Of a DNA stretch of 64,000 bases, positions 8,632-16,874 are shown one piece after another; position 1 is the first letter of the stretch; the number at the start of each line of letters is the position of its first letter. Location: contig JAOUFN010000013.1 in assembly GCA_029858285.1 (NCBI GenBank), positions 1-64,000 of the forward strand, written 5' to 3'. A model generated the notes under the pieces. The model saw only the letters and a program-made list of their open reading frames with translations. It ran no database searches and was not told the DNA's origin. This stretch comes from Nitrospirota bacterium (GTDB taxonomy: Bacteria > Nitrospirota > JACRHL01). The translations under genes were made by a program, and so were the position numbers.

Positions 8632-10209
8632 TCAATTGCCGGGGTGAATCAGCACTTCCACGCGGCGGTTCGCGGTACGGCCCTCGGGAGTGGTGTTCGG
8701 CGCGATGGGGCGGTCGGGGCCAAAACCCTCCGAACGGATACGGTCGGCGTCGATCTTGCCCACCTCGGTCAGGAAACGGGCCACCTTGTCCGCCCGCTCC
8801 GTGGAAAGTTGCTGGTTCACTTTCCCGCTGCCGGTGACATCGGTGTGGCCCGATATCTCCACCGTACTGCCGGGGAAGGCATTGATGGCGGTGACGATCT
8901 TGTTCAGCAACGCGAAATTGCGCGAGTCGATCTCACTCTGCCCCACCGGGAAATAAAAGCCGTGGGACCGGATGAGGATGTCGTCACGCTTTCTGAGTAC
9001 TTCCGCCTCGGGCTCGGTGAACAGCGATTGCACAAGGTCGAGACGCCGTTGCGCTTCCGCCTGACGCTGCTGGTCGGCGGCACGCTGGGCTTCGACGGTG
9101 CCCAGTTCGCCCTTGAGTCGGGCCTCCATCGCCGCCATTTCCGCGTCCTTGCGCTGGGCTTCGGCGGTCAGTTGGGCCTGAGTGCGCCGTTCCGTCTCCA
9201 GACGGGCGGCCTGGGCGGCCCGTTCGGAGGCCGTCATCCGTTGAGCGGCATCGGCCTGGGTGCGCTCCACCTCGGCTCGGGCGGCGATCAATTCACCCTG
9301 CAACCCCTCGGCGCGGCTGGACAGGGCGGCAATTTCGTCCCGCAGGGCCCGTACCACACGCTTGTCCTCGTGGTTGAAGGCCAGCGGTGTGCCAAGCGGC
9401 TGGGCCACGGTTTCCAGTTGCCCCTGATACCACAGGATCATGTCCTCGGTGGTGTAGTCACGCCGTTCGAACTGCTGCGCCAGATCCACGATTTGTGTCG
9501 CGCGCGCTGCCAGATATGCGGCAGTGACCGCGTTTTGATCGGCCTTGGCCCTGTCGTCCCGGTTGGCATCCAGCACCGACAGCGCCAACGCCATTTCCTG
9601 CTCGGCCATGGCCAGGGTTTTCGGTGCATGCTTGCGGGCCCCGGCCCGTTCCGCGTCGGCAATCGCCTGCCGGGCCATGCCGATGGTTCCGGCCTTGACC
9701 ACCACCAGTTCAATGTCCTGATAAGCCTGGATCAACTCCGGGCGCGCCTCCTTGGCACTTTCCAGGTCGCCCCGCTCCAGCACCGAAGTCGCCTTGGCCA
9801 GATCTCTTTCGGCATCGATGAACGCCTCGTTGGTGCGGCTGGCGCCGGCCTTGAGGGCACGGTTACGGGCCACCAGCACCTCCTCGAACACGTCCTGTGC
9901 GCGGGTTGTGACCTGGGCGGCCTCGTCCAGGGCGTTCAGGCCGTCACTGGCAATCCGGTCCGCGTCCGGGTTGCCCTTTCTGGCCAATTTTTCTGCGCGT
10001 GACTGGGCCTGGGTCGCCTGGGCGAAGGTTGCCTGGGCAAAAAGATCCATCTCGTGTTCACGCGCCTGGCCCATACGTTGTTCCAGCGCCGCTACCTGGG
10101 TGTATTGCTCCAGCACCTGCTCGCGGGTGAGTTGGGTCGATGCCGCGCAACCGGTCCCGGCAGCGAGCATCGCCGTAAGCGCAATGCGGGAAAATGTGAC
10201 GGATCTCAT
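8632..10209 (-). CDS. OmpA-family lipoprotein with DUF4398-like and coiled-coil regions
   Basis: This 525-residue protein has a lipoprotein signal ending GTGCAAS. Next is a helical region rich in Ala/Glu that resembles DUF4398 (about 25-330), then a coiled coil of Q/E/A/R repeats (about 345-395), then a C-terminal OmpA-like peptidoglycan-binding domain. The last contains SGHTDVTGSG and NQQLSTERADKV, and ends TANRRVEVLI. It probably links the outer membrane to peptidoglycan. ATG at 10209 follows GGAGG by 8 bases and puts the lipobox at the right distance. No operon partner is visible. Confidence 0.88.
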   Translation of the reverse strand: MRSVTFSRIALTAMLAAGTGCAASTQLTREQVLEQYTQVAALEQRMGQAREHEMDLFAQATFAQATQAQSRAEKLARKGNPDADRIASDGLNALDEAAQVTTRAQDVFEEVLVARNRALKAGASRTNEAFIDAERDLAKATSVLERGDLESAKEARPELIQAYQDIELVVVKAGTIGMARQAIADAERAGARKHAPKTLAMAEQEMALALSVLDANRDDRAKADQNAVTAAYLAARATQIVDLAQQFERRDYTTEDMILWYQGQLETVAQPLGTPLAFNHEDKRVVRALRDEIAALSSRAEGLQGELIAARAEVERTQADAAQRMTASERAAQAARLETERRTQAQLTAEAQRKDAEMAAMEARLKGELGTVEAQRAADQQRQAEAQRRLDLVQSLFTEPEAEVLRKRDDILIRSHGFYFPVGQSEIDSRNFALLNKIVTAINAFPGSTVEISGHTDVTGSGKVNQQLSTERADKVARFLTEVGKIDADRIRSEGFGPDRPIAPNTTPEGRTANRRVEVLIHPGN

Positions 10210-10324
10210 CTGCGTGTCCTCCATGAGACAAGCCATGCGGCGGCCCCCAGTGGTGTGGGCAAGCAGGCTCGGTGGTACTGACTGCGATGCAATCTGCATG
10301 GTACGACCGCGCTTCGGCCGTGGG

Positions 10325-10353
10325 ATACAAAAATAAATTGACCTTTTTGGCAA
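10325..10353 (-). promoter_or_regulatory. Possible promoter of the OmpA-type lipoprotein gene
   Basis: Minus strand TTGCCA, a 17-base A/T-rich spacer, then TTGTAT. The -35 is good and the -10 is weak (3 of 6). It lies between the tRNA-Ala terminator and the gene, where a promoter is needed. Confidence 0.35.
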
Positions 10354-10385
10354 CAAAAAACCCGCAATTCTTGTGGAATTGCGGG
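10354..10385 (-). terminator. Rho-independent terminator of tRNA-Ala
   Basis: Minus-strand stem CCCGCAATTC / GAATTGCGGG (10 bp, 5-base loop) is followed directly by TTTTTTG. It lies 37 bases past the tRNA 3' end. This is a textbook intrinsic terminator. Confidence 0.9.
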
Positions 10386-10422
10386 CTTGATGGACTTTCC
10401 GGGACGTTCCCGGATTCGTTAA

Positions 10423-10498
10423 TGGTGGAGCTGGGGGGGATCGAACCCCCGACCTCATGACTGCCAGTCATGCGCGCTCCCAACTGCGCTACAGCCCC
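10423..10498 (-). tRNA. tRNA-Ala (anticodon GGC)
   Basis: This is a 76-base cloverleaf including an encoded CCA. Acceptor GGGGCTG pairs with CAGCTCC (one G-T pair), discriminator A. The D-arm has AGTTGGGA. Anticodon stem CATGA/TCATG encloses the loop CTGGCAG, giving anticodon GGC. The T-arm has GGTTCGATC. It reads GCC/GCU codons. It has its own promoter and terminator. Confidence 0.95.
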
Positions 10499-10510
10499 AA
10501 AGAGCTGTGT

Positions 10511-10540
10511 ATTCTATGAGGCTGACCGGGGAGGTGTCAA
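10511..10540 (-). promoter_or_regulatory. Promoter of tRNA-Ala
   Basis: Minus strand TTGACA (10540-10535), an 18-base spacer, then TAGAAT (10516-10511), about 12 bases before the tRNA 5' end. The -35 overlaps the stop codon of the upstream phosphatase gene. Confidence 0.75.
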
Positions 10541-11013
10541 ACGATTTTGCGCATCTGCCCGTCCGAAACCGCCGTCAATTCGCGCACCAGCAAGGTCACC
10601 CGGTCCTTCAGATTGTCGCGCACGGCGCGGAATCCGTCGCTCACCAGATGGGGAAACTCGCGGGCGATGGAGGCCGGATCGGGCACCGGCCAGTGGCGGT
10701 GCGGAAGGTCCTGGAGTAACGCCGGACACTCGGCGGCGGCGCCGTCACACACCGTCACCACCTGGGTAACGCTGGCCAGATCCACGTCGGACAGCCCCTT
10801 GGCACGTTGCCCACCCAGGTCCACCCCGACTTCGGCCATGGCGCGGACGCTCATGGGGTGCAGGGTCGCAGGCCGGGTTCCGGCGGAGGAGGCGCGAATG
10901 GCGTCCCCCGCCAAGTGGCGCAGCCACGCCTCCGCCATCTGGCTGCGGCAGGCGTTTTCGGTGCACAAAAACAGAACGTGGTGCGGGGGTGGCGGACCTT
11001 GTGGCAACACCAT
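10537..11013 (-). CDS. Low-molecular-weight phosphatase family protein (arsenate reductase-like)
   Basis: This 158-residue protein has the LMW-PTP P-loop CTENACR (C17-x5-R23) followed by SQMAEAW and the general acid region VPDPAS. The N-terminal VLFLCTENACRSQMAE is closest to thioredoxin-coupled arsenate reductases and ArsC-like phosphatases. A Cys-bearing stretch (VVTVCDGAAAECP) could supply resolving cysteines. The start at 11013 lies 2 bases after the stop of the flavin reductase gene, so the two are translationally coupled. No arsR or arsenite pump gene is near, so a role in arsenic resistance is unproven; tyrosine phosphatase activity is the alternative. Confidence 0.8.
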   Translation of the reverse strand: MVLPQGPPPPHHVLFLCTENACRSQMAEAWLRHLAGDAIRASSAGTRPATLHPMSVRAMAEVGVDLGGQRAKGLSDVDLASVTQVVTVCDGAAAECPALLQDLPHRHWPVPDPASIAREFPHLVSDGFRAVRDNLKDRVTLLVRELTAVSDGQMRKIV

Positions 11014-11015
11014 GG

Positions 11016-11705
11016 TCAGAAATTCAGGTACACGTCGTCCTCGGCAATGCCGAGAACCTTCAGCCGCGAGCGCACCGCCTCCACCATGGGCGGCATGCCG
11101 CACACGCAGGCGGTGGTATTTTCCTTCGGCAGATCAATATCTTCGAGAATGTGCTGCACATAGCCGGTGTAACCGGTCCAGTCCGAATCCCCCGGTTGGC
11201 TCATGGCCTTGTAGACCTCTGCCTGGGCGCGCCAGCGGGCAATTTCCGGGCGGAACGGCACGTGGAAGAGGGAGCGTGCCCCGTAGATCAGGATCACCCG
11301 TTCGCCGTAGGCCGCGCGGTTGGCAAGAATGGAAAGCAACACGCTGCGCAGGGGGGCCATGCCGGAACCCACGCCGATCAGCAACACATTGCGCCCCTCC
11401 AGGTGCCCGGGTGGAAACCCCGGCCCCATGGGAGTGCTCACCTCGAACACATCCCCCACGCTGGCGTTGTACAGGGCACCGGCCACGCCGTTGCCGTCCT
11501 TGACCAGAAATTCCAGCCCGGATTCCTGATGGGGTGGGCTGGCGATGGCGAAGTAACCGGGCTTTTCGAACCCTTTGCAACGCACCTGCACGTACTGGCC
11601 GTGGATGAACGGCACCGGCTGCCCCGGGCTCAGCGTCAGGTGGCGCATGTTCAGCCCCTCCTGCTGCACGGACGCCACCGGCATGGATTGCCATTGCGTG
11701 GTCAT
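11016..11705 (-). CDS. FAD/NAD(P)-binding ferredoxin reductase-like oxidoreductase
   Basis: This 229-residue protein has the ferredoxin-NADP reductase fold. An N-terminal FAD beta-barrel (HGQYVQVRC, then GYFAIASPP in place of the usual RxYS) is followed by an NAD(P) domain with GVGSGMAPLRS and a C-terminal CGMPPMVEAVRSRL. It lacks its own [2Fe-2S] domain. It would pass electrons between NAD(P)H and a partner protein, as in hydrogenase, oxygenase or sulfhydrogenase gamma subunits. It is coupled to the downstream phosphatase/arsenate reductase gene, which may be a redox client. Start ATG at 11705. Confidence 0.82.
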   Translation of the reverse strand: MTTQWQSMPVASVQQEGLNMRHLTLSPGQPVPFIHGQYVQVRCKGFEKPGYFAIASPPHQESGLEFLVKDGNGVAGALYNASVGDVFEVSTPMGPGFPPGHLEGRNVLLIGVGSGMAPLRSVLLSILANRAAYGERVILIYGARSLFHVPFRPEIARWRAQAEVYKAMSQPGDSDWTGYTGYVQHILEDIDLPKENTTACVCGMPPMVEAVRSRLKVLGIAEDDVYLNF

Positions 11706-12131
11706 GAGTAACAAAGCCCCCTGTTTTCGTGTTCCTTGCAGTTGTACCCGGAGCCACCGGGGCCTGTCCACCGCTTTTTGCCAATGCCGCAGCGGTTGCC
11801 CCCTTTCTGACGCCCGGTGTCCGCCCCTGCAATATCGACTCTGACGGGCAAGGAGTGGGTGGCGACGTGACCAGTGTGGGCAAGAATTTTCCCTGACAGA
11901 GGGGGCTGGGCTGGTATCCGGTGGATATGGCGCGCTCCTCGACGAACCCGTGTATGCGCGCTAATCTATGGTAAGTACAGGGAAATGGCAAGTGAAACGG
12001 CGCGGGCCGCGAGGGGGTTTTGCGCCCCCCCGCCAGGACGGCCCCGGTCTTGCGTGGGTATCCGTTATTGCCCTTGTATTGCCCGGATTTTTTCCGCGTC
12101 TTTTCGCGCCTGGCGCGTTAATCGGGATGTG
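11706..12131. other. 426-base divergent intergenic region, nothing recognised
   Basis: This gap separates the leftward flavin reductase gene from the rightward unknown gene. It must hold promoters for both, but I see no convincing -35/-10 pair, hairpin, repeat or small gene. Alternative upstream in-frame starts for the plus-strand gene exist but have no ribosome binding site. Confidence 0.4.
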
Positions 12132-13034
12132 ATGCCGCAAACTCAGACCCAAACCTCGTGGCCGCTGGTGGATCGCCGTTGCCGCTCGAAACGCAACCGG
12201 GCGCGGCGCTTTGTGAACAACTACTGGCTGGTGCCGGTGGTCGTGATCTATCTGCAGTTGCTGGCGGCGGTCATCAACGTACCCCAGGGCAAGGGACTGG
12301 TGGAGCAGAACCGGGTTTTTCTCAGCGGTATCCCACTGGCCGCGCACATCGTCGCCCACGATTTTCCCTATGCCGCCCTGGGCCACGCCAAGGAGCTGCT
12401 GCACGCCGCCGGTACCAACCGGGCGCAACCCTCCATCGACCAGGTGGCGTTCCACGTGGAACGCGACAAGGAGGCCATTTACGCCTGGTTGCTGGATTCC
12501 CGCGCCATCCGCCACACCGAGGTGGGGGGGGTGGTGGCGCTGGACGACGGGGGCAGTGTGCGGTTGTATTCGATCCCCTCCGCCAACGGTCGCTTCCTCG
12601 AGTCCTTGCCGCAAGGGCAGCCCGATGCCCTGTACGCCAGCCTGAGGTCCCCCGGGGCGCGGGAAATGGTGGGGGTCCTGCGGGGCGAAACCGCCATGCT
12701 GGACCGGATCCTGGCCCTGTGGAGAAACCCGTCGATTCCATTGGAAGCCCGCGACGCCGCACTGGACAGCTTCCGGGTGGCGCTGGAGACGGTTTCCGAG
12801 GCGCGTTACGTGTCGGCGCCCCTGGAGTTCAAGGCCGCCCTCGGCCGCATGCCCGCCTGGCGCTTTGCCGGACTGTTCCATTTTCACAACGAGGTGGGCA
12901 GTCCACCGTCGGATACCGACCTGGAAGCCAGCCTGCGGGAGCGGGAATTTGTCTTCTGCCTGGCGCCGGACGGTTTCGACCTGTACGACCTGGAGAACGG
13001 CCGCGCCCAGGTGCGGCATTTTCATGTTGCCTGA
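12132..13034 (+). CDS. Unknown protein with one N-terminal membrane helix
   Basis: I do not recognise this 300-residue protein. A basic N terminus (about 14-27, rich in Arg/Lys) precedes a single membrane helix at about 32-50 (WLVPVVVIYLQLLAAVINV). The remaining 250 residues look like a soluble domain, presumably periplasmic, with mixed alpha/beta character and no cysteine motif. The start ATG at 12132 has a weak ribosome binding site. The coding sequence contains a perfect parS-like palindrome at 12447-12464. The gene stands alone between the flavin reductase and the SDR gene. Confidence 0.65.
   Translation: MPQTQTQTSWPLVDRRCRSKRNRARRFVNNYWLVPVVVIYLQLLAAVINVPQGKGLVEQNRVFLSGIPLAAHIVAHDFPYAALGHAKELLHAAGTNRAQPSIDQVAFHVERDKEAIYAWLLDSRAIRHTEVGGVVALDDGGSVRLYSIPSANGRFLESLPQGQPDALYASLRSPGAREMVGVLRGETAMLDRILALWRNPSIPLEARDAALDSFRVALETVSEARYVSAPLEFKAALGRMPAWRFAGLFHFHNEVGSPPSDTDLEASLREREFVFCLAPDGFDLYDLENGRAQVRHFHVA
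12447..12464. promoter_or_regulatory. parS site (inside a coding sequence)
   Basis: GCGTTCCACGTGGAACGC is a perfect 18-base palindrome. Its core GTTCCACGTGGAAC differs from the canonical chromosomal parS core GTTTCACGTGAAAC by only the symmetric T/C and A/G pair, which is common in proteobacteria. It lies 1.8 kb left of parA and about 21 kb from dnaA, so ParB would load here. Confidence 0.8.
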
Positions 13035-13062
13035 CCCTGCCAACTGACCCTGCCAACTGACC
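13031..13062. repeat. 13-base tandem repeat, about 2.4 copies
   Basis: The unit CTGACCCTGCCAA occurs twice in direct succession (13031-13043, 13044-13056), followed by CTGACC. The first copy contains the stop codon of the preceding gene. Confidence 0.8.
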
Positions 13063-13074
13063 GCACTGGCCAGG

Positions 13075-13893
13075 TCAGGGACCCGCCACCCCCAATCCGC
13101 CGTCCACCGCAATCTCCGCACCGGTGATCCACGCCGCACGAGACGATGCCAGCAGCAGGCAGATGCCCACCAGGTCATCCACCTCGCCGATACGCCCCAA
13201 GGGCACCCGTCGGGCTGCACGGTGACGCAGGGTTTCTGCCGCCAACTCGGGGGACTGGCCCGAATGGGCGGCCAGTTCCGCCGCCTCGCGCTCCCAACTC
13301 GACGTCCACACCGGACCGGGCGACACGGTGTTCACGCGGATTCCCTCCGGCGCCAGTTCCACCGCCAGGGAGCGGGCAAAATTGGCCAGCGCCGCCTTGG
13401 CCGCGTGGTAGTGCGGCCAGCGACCGTCGGGACGCTCCACCCCGGTGGAGCCAATGCACACCATGTTGGGTTGTGCGGCGGCCCGCAGCAGGGGCAGGGC
13501 GGCGCGGGTGAGCCGCACGGCGGCCATGAGGTTCAGTTCCAGGCTGGCCAGCCAGTCGGCATCGGTGGTGGCTTCCAGCCCTGCGAACGGTCCCACCGAA
13601 CCCGCATTGTGGACCAGCACGTCCAGACAGCCGGGCCCTTCCAGCAGGGGGGCCAGCAGGCCTTCCATGTCACTTGCCGAAGGTGACCGGGGCATTGTCA
13701 GGTCACCGGGCAGGGCGTGGACGCGGGCGCCGCGGGCGCGCAGGTCCCGCACCGCCGCATCAAGGTGCGCACCGGGGCGGGCGTTCAGGTAAACGCGTGC
13801 CCCCTCGGCGGCAAACCCCGCCGCCAGCGCCCGGCCGATTCCGGTACTGGCTCCGGTGATGAGCACATGGCGCCCCTCCAGTTGCAGGTCCAC
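13075..13893 (-). CDS. Short-chain dehydrogenase/reductase (SDR)
   Basis: This roughly 272-residue classical SDR has the cofactor motif TGASTGIG, then NAG (VLVHNAGSVGPF). The catalytic serine is in CIGSTGVE and the YxxxK pair is HYHAAKAAL. The end, GAEIAVDGGLG, is typical of FabG-like enzymes. It is an NAD(P)-dependent oxidoreductase; the substrate cannot be inferred. The first ATG would lie at 14109, on the parS site. GTG at 13893 is preferred because AGGAA lies about 9 bases before it and the SDR fold starts 4 residues later. Convergent with the unknown gene to the left. Confidence 0.85.
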   Translation of the reverse strand: MDLQLEGRHVLITGASTGIGRALAAGFAAEGARVYLNARPGAHLDAAVRDLRARGARVHALPGDLTMPRSPSASDMEGLLAPLLEGPGCLDVLVHNAGSVGPFAGLEATTDADWLASLELNLMAAVRLTRAALPLLRAAAQPNMVCIGSTGVERPDGRWPHYHAAKAALANFARSLAVELAPEGIRVNTVSPGPVWTSSWEREAAELAAHSGQSPELAAETLRHRAARRVPLGRIGEVDDLVGICLLLASSRAAWITGAEIAVDGGLGVAGP

Positions 13894-14087
13894 TCGGTCT
13901 GATTCCTGGATTTGGGGTTCCCGCCGGGCCAATTCCTGGGTACGGGGCGTCCGGATGGGTGGTGACGCGCGGTCAGTATGGTTGATACCTCCTGCCGGTT
14001 TCAACCTGACTTCATCCCCGGCTTCATCCCCGATATTGCCGTCAACCACGGGGGTGCGGATACCTTCCGGGGGCCGGTTTTCGACGG

Positions 14088-14103
14088 TGTTCCACGTGGA
14101 ACG
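14088..14103. promoter_or_regulatory. parS site upstream of parA
   Basis: TGTTCCACGTGGAACG matches the 16-base parS consensus, with the perfect inner palindrome GTTCCACGTGGAAC. It lies 120 bases before the parA start in the SDR-parA divergent gap. ParB binding here may nucleate the partition complex and could also affect parAB expression. The gap also holds T-rich runs at 14110-14165, with no clear -35/-10. Confidence 0.88.
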
Positions 14104-14223
14104 AGACAATTTTTGCTGTTTTTGTGTTTTTGTCGCCGATTTTTTGTGGTATCGTCATTTTTGACATTTTGCCCAGCGAACGTGACCACCCCCGGTGGCC
14201 ACACTTTTGGAGGAGAGGGACGC

Positions 14224-15027
14224 ATGGGTCACATCATCTCGGTTTCCAACCAGAAGGGGGGGGTTGGCAAAACCACCTCCGCCATCAACATCGCCGCATC
14301 CCTGGCGGTCGCGGGTTACCGCACCCTGCTGGTGGACATGGACCCCCAGGGCAACGCCACCAGCGGCGTCGGGGTAGATGCCCGCGCCCGCACCCACACC
14401 GTCTATGATGTGCTGGTGCGCGGCTGCGACTTCGATGCGGTGGTCTGCCCCACCGAACTGGAGCGTCTGTCCGTCGCCCCCTCCCATGTGGACCTGGTGG
14501 GGGCCGAGGTGGAACTGGTGACGGTCAGCGGGCGCGAACAGCGCCTGAAGCAGGCCCTTGGGCAGATTCGCTCCCGGTACGACTACATCTTTCTGGACTG
14601 CCCGCCGTCGTTGGGGCTTATCACCCTCAACGCCCTCACCGCCGCCGACGCGGTGCTGGTGCCGGTGCAGTGCGAATATTTCGCCCTGGAGGGGCTGGGT
14701 CAGTTGGCCCGCACCATCGAACTGGTGCGCCGCCAGCTCAATCCGACCCTGGACATTGCCGGAGTGCTGCTGACCATGACCGACCGCCGCAACAACCTGT
14801 CGCGCCAGGTGACGGACGAGGTGCGCCGCCACTTCGGCGCCAAGGTGTTCGAAACCACCATCCCGCGCAACATCACCCTGGCCGAGGCCCCCAGCCACGG
14901 CCGCCCGGTGCTGCTGTACAACGTCACCTCCATCGGCGCCCAGGCTTACCTGGAACTGGCCCAGGAACTGGTGGCGCGGACCACGGCCCCCGCATCCACC
15001 CCCTCCATCCAATACGCCACCGCCTGA
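14224..15027 (+). CDS. parA: Chromosome partitioning ATPase ParA (Soj)
   Basis: This 267-residue ParA lacks the N-terminal HTH of plasmid ParA, so it is the chromosomal Soj type. The deviant Walker A is NQKGGVGKTT at about 9-18, A' is DMDPQGNAT, and Walker B is YIFLDCPPSLG. It is an ATP-dependent nonspecific DNA binder whose ATPase is stimulated by ParB to move origins apart. ATG follows GGAGGAG by 9 bases. parB lies 16 bases downstream and a parS site lies 120 bases upstream. Confidence 0.97.
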   Translation: MGHIISVSNQKGGVGKTTSAINIAASLAVAGYRTLLVDMDPQGNATSGVGVDARARTHTVYDVLVRGCDFDAVVCPTELERLSVAPSHVDLVGAEVELVTVSGREQRLKQALGQIRSRYDYIFLDCPPSLGLITLNALTAADAVLVPVQCEYFALEGLGQLARTIELVRRQLNPTLDIAGVLLTMTDRRNNLSRQVTDEVRRHFGAKVFETTIPRNITLAEAPSHGRPVLLYNVTSIGAQAYLELAQELVARTTAPASTPSIQYATA

Positions 15028-15043
15028 AACGGGAGACCACGCC

Positions 15044-15925
15044 ATGACCACCCGCCAAGCCTTGGGAAAGGGCCTCGACGCCCTGCTGGGAAACCTCGAC
15101 CGCGCCTCCGCCAGCCTGCGCGACATCCCCCTGGAGCAGATTGTTCCGAACCCCTACCAGCCGCGCACCGTGTTCGACGACACCGAGTTGCAGGGGCTGG
15201 CCGACTCCATCGCCCGTCAGGGCGTATTGCAGCCGGTCACCGTGCGCCAGTCCGGCACCGGTTATGAACTCATCTCCGGCGAACGCCGCTGGCGCGCCGC
15301 ACGCATGGCCGGACTGGCTACGGTGCCCGCACTGGTGCGCGCGGGCGACAACCTGGAGGCCCTGGAACTGGCGCTGGTGGAAAACCTGCAACGGGCCGAT
15401 CTCAACCCCATGGAATCGGCCCAAGCCTACCAGCGCATGCTGGTGGAGTTCGGCCTCACGCAGGAGCAGGTGGCCAGCCGCGTCGGCAAGGAGCGTTCCA
15501 GCGTCGCCAACGCCGTGCGCCTGCTGAACCTGCCCCTGGAGGTGCAGGACCATGTGCAGGCCGGGCGTATCTCCGTGGGCCACGCCAAGGTGATCCTGTC
15601 GGCTCCCGGCGCCGACGCCCAGTGCGCACTGGCGAAGCGCGTCATCGACGAACAACTCAGCGTGCGGCAACTGGAGGCCGTGTGTTCCGGCAGCGCCACC
15701 CCTGCTGCCATCCCCGCTCTCGCCCCCGCCACAGGACGACACCCCGCGCCGCTCCCCAGCCGGGGGGGTGCGGCCACCACGGATCTGGGCCTGCAAACCG
15801 ATCTGGCCCGCCGACTTGGCGTCCGGGTCACGGTGCGCGACGGCAAGCGCAGTGGCCGCATCGAAATCCGCTACAGCGGCCCGGAAGAGCGCGCCCGGCT
15901 GGTGGCCCTGCTGCTCGGGGCCTGA
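15044..15925 (+). CDS. parB: Chromosome partitioning protein ParB (Spo0J)
   Basis: This 293-residue protein starts LGKGLDALLG, the short N-terminal ParA-stimulating segment. Next is the CTP-binding ParB/Srx domain (NPYQPR, QGVLQPV, GERRWRAARMAG, ENLQRADLNPMESA). An HTH domain follows (about 135-200; TQEQVASRVGKERSSVANAVRLL), then a linker with Ala/Pro runs and a C-terminal dimerisation domain. ParB loads at parS as a CTP-dependent clamp; candidate sites are at 12447, 14088 and, more weakly, 51761. Confidence 0.97.
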   Translation: MTTRQALGKGLDALLGNLDRASASLRDIPLEQIVPNPYQPRTVFDDTELQGLADSIARQGVLQPVTVRQSGTGYELISGERRWRAARMAGLATVPALVRAGDNLEALELALVENLQRADLNPMESAQAYQRMLVEFGLTQEQVASRVGKERSSVANAVRLLNLPLEVQDHVQAGRISVGHAKVILSAPGADAQCALAKRVIDEQLSVRQLEAVCSGSATPAAIPALAPATGRHPAPLPSRGGAATTDLGLQTDLARRLGVRVTVRDGKRSGRIEIRYSGPEERARLVALLLGA

Positions 15926-15928
15926 GGC

Positions 15929-16867
15929 GTGCGCCCCACCCCCCTGCATATTCTGGTCGCGGTGGACGGCTCCCCGGGGGCGCTGGCTGCGGTCGCCTCG
16001 GTAGCCGCGTTGCCCCTGCCGGAGCGCACGCGCGTCACCCTGCTGCACGTGCTTACCCGCTACACCCCCACCCACTCGTCCCTGCCCGAGGGGCTGTTGG
16101 GCGGCCTGCGCGCCGACGAGGATGCCCGCGCCAACGCCTTGCTGGACACGGCCCGGCACCTGCTGGAGCGGCCCGGGATCACCGTCGCCCAACGCGTCGC
16201 CGAAGGCCACCCGGCGCAGGTGATCGTCAACCGCGCCGTGTCAAAAAAGGTCAACCTGCTGGTGCTGGGCGCATTGGGCATTACCGCCTGGGCACGCACC
16301 CTGCTGGGCAGCACCTCCCAGGCGGTGATCAAGCACGCGCCCTGCCCGGTGTGGGTGGTGCGCGGCACCGGTGGCGGCGTGCCGGAACCGCGCCAGACAC
16401 CGTTCACCGTGCTGGTGGCAACCGATGGCTCCGCCTCCGCCCGCAACGCCCTGAATTTCGTTGCCACCCTGCCGTTGCCCGCGCCGCGGGTGGCCCACCT
16501 GCTACAGGTGCTGCCATCCCTCAACGAGCAATTGAACCTGATTGGCGCCCCCCTCGACCCTCCGGTACTGGAGCCGCTGTACGAGATCGGTTCCTACCTG
16601 GAGCGCCGCTCCCACCAGTTGCTGGACGAGCAAGTGCATCGGCTTTCCCCGGCCTTCGCCGACGTGCGCACCCATGTGCGCGAAGGCGACCCCCGACGGG
16701 TCATCCTCGCCTGTGCCGATGAGCTGGACGTGGACCTGATCGTCATGGGCAGCCAGGGGCTGACGGGCCTCAAGGAGTTTCTCCTCGGCAGCGTCTCCCA
16801 CAAGGTGGCCAAGCACAGCCACCGCTCCATCCTGCTGGTTCCCGGACCCGACACGGACGCCGGATGA
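15929..16867 (+). CDS. Tandem universal stress protein (two UspA domains)
   Basis: This 312-residue protein has two UspA domains. The first (about 5-147) begins HILVAVDGSPGA and ends with GALGITAWARTLLGSTSQ plus CPVWVV. The second (about 157-307) begins TVLVATDGSA and ends with GSQGLTGLKEFLLGSVSH. The G-x2-G-x9-G(S/T) loops indicate ATP binding in both halves. Such proteins respond to starvation and respiratory stress; the target is unknown. GTG start 3 bases after the parB stop, so it is an operon member. Confidence 0.9.
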   Translation: MRPTPLHILVAVDGSPGALAAVASVAALPLPERTRVTLLHVLTRYTPTHSSLPEGLLGGLRADEDARANALLDTARHLLERPGITVAQRVAEGHPAQVIVNRAVSKKVNLLVLGALGITAWARTLLGSTSQAVIKHAPCPVWVVRGTGGGVPEPRQTPFTVLVATDGSASARNALNFVATLPLPAPRVAHLLQVLPSLNEQLNLIGAPLDPPVLEPLYEIGSYLERRSHQLLDEQVHRLSPAFADVRTHVREGDPRRVILACADELDVDLIVMGSQGLTGLKEFLLGSVSHKVAKHSHRSILLVPGPDTDAG

Positions 16868-16874
16868 ACGCCGC

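Noticed and set aside
14109-14109. ATG at 14109 as the SDR start
   Set aside because: It would add 72 residues without SDR character and cover the parS site; GTG at 13893 has a ribosome binding site and correct domain spacing.
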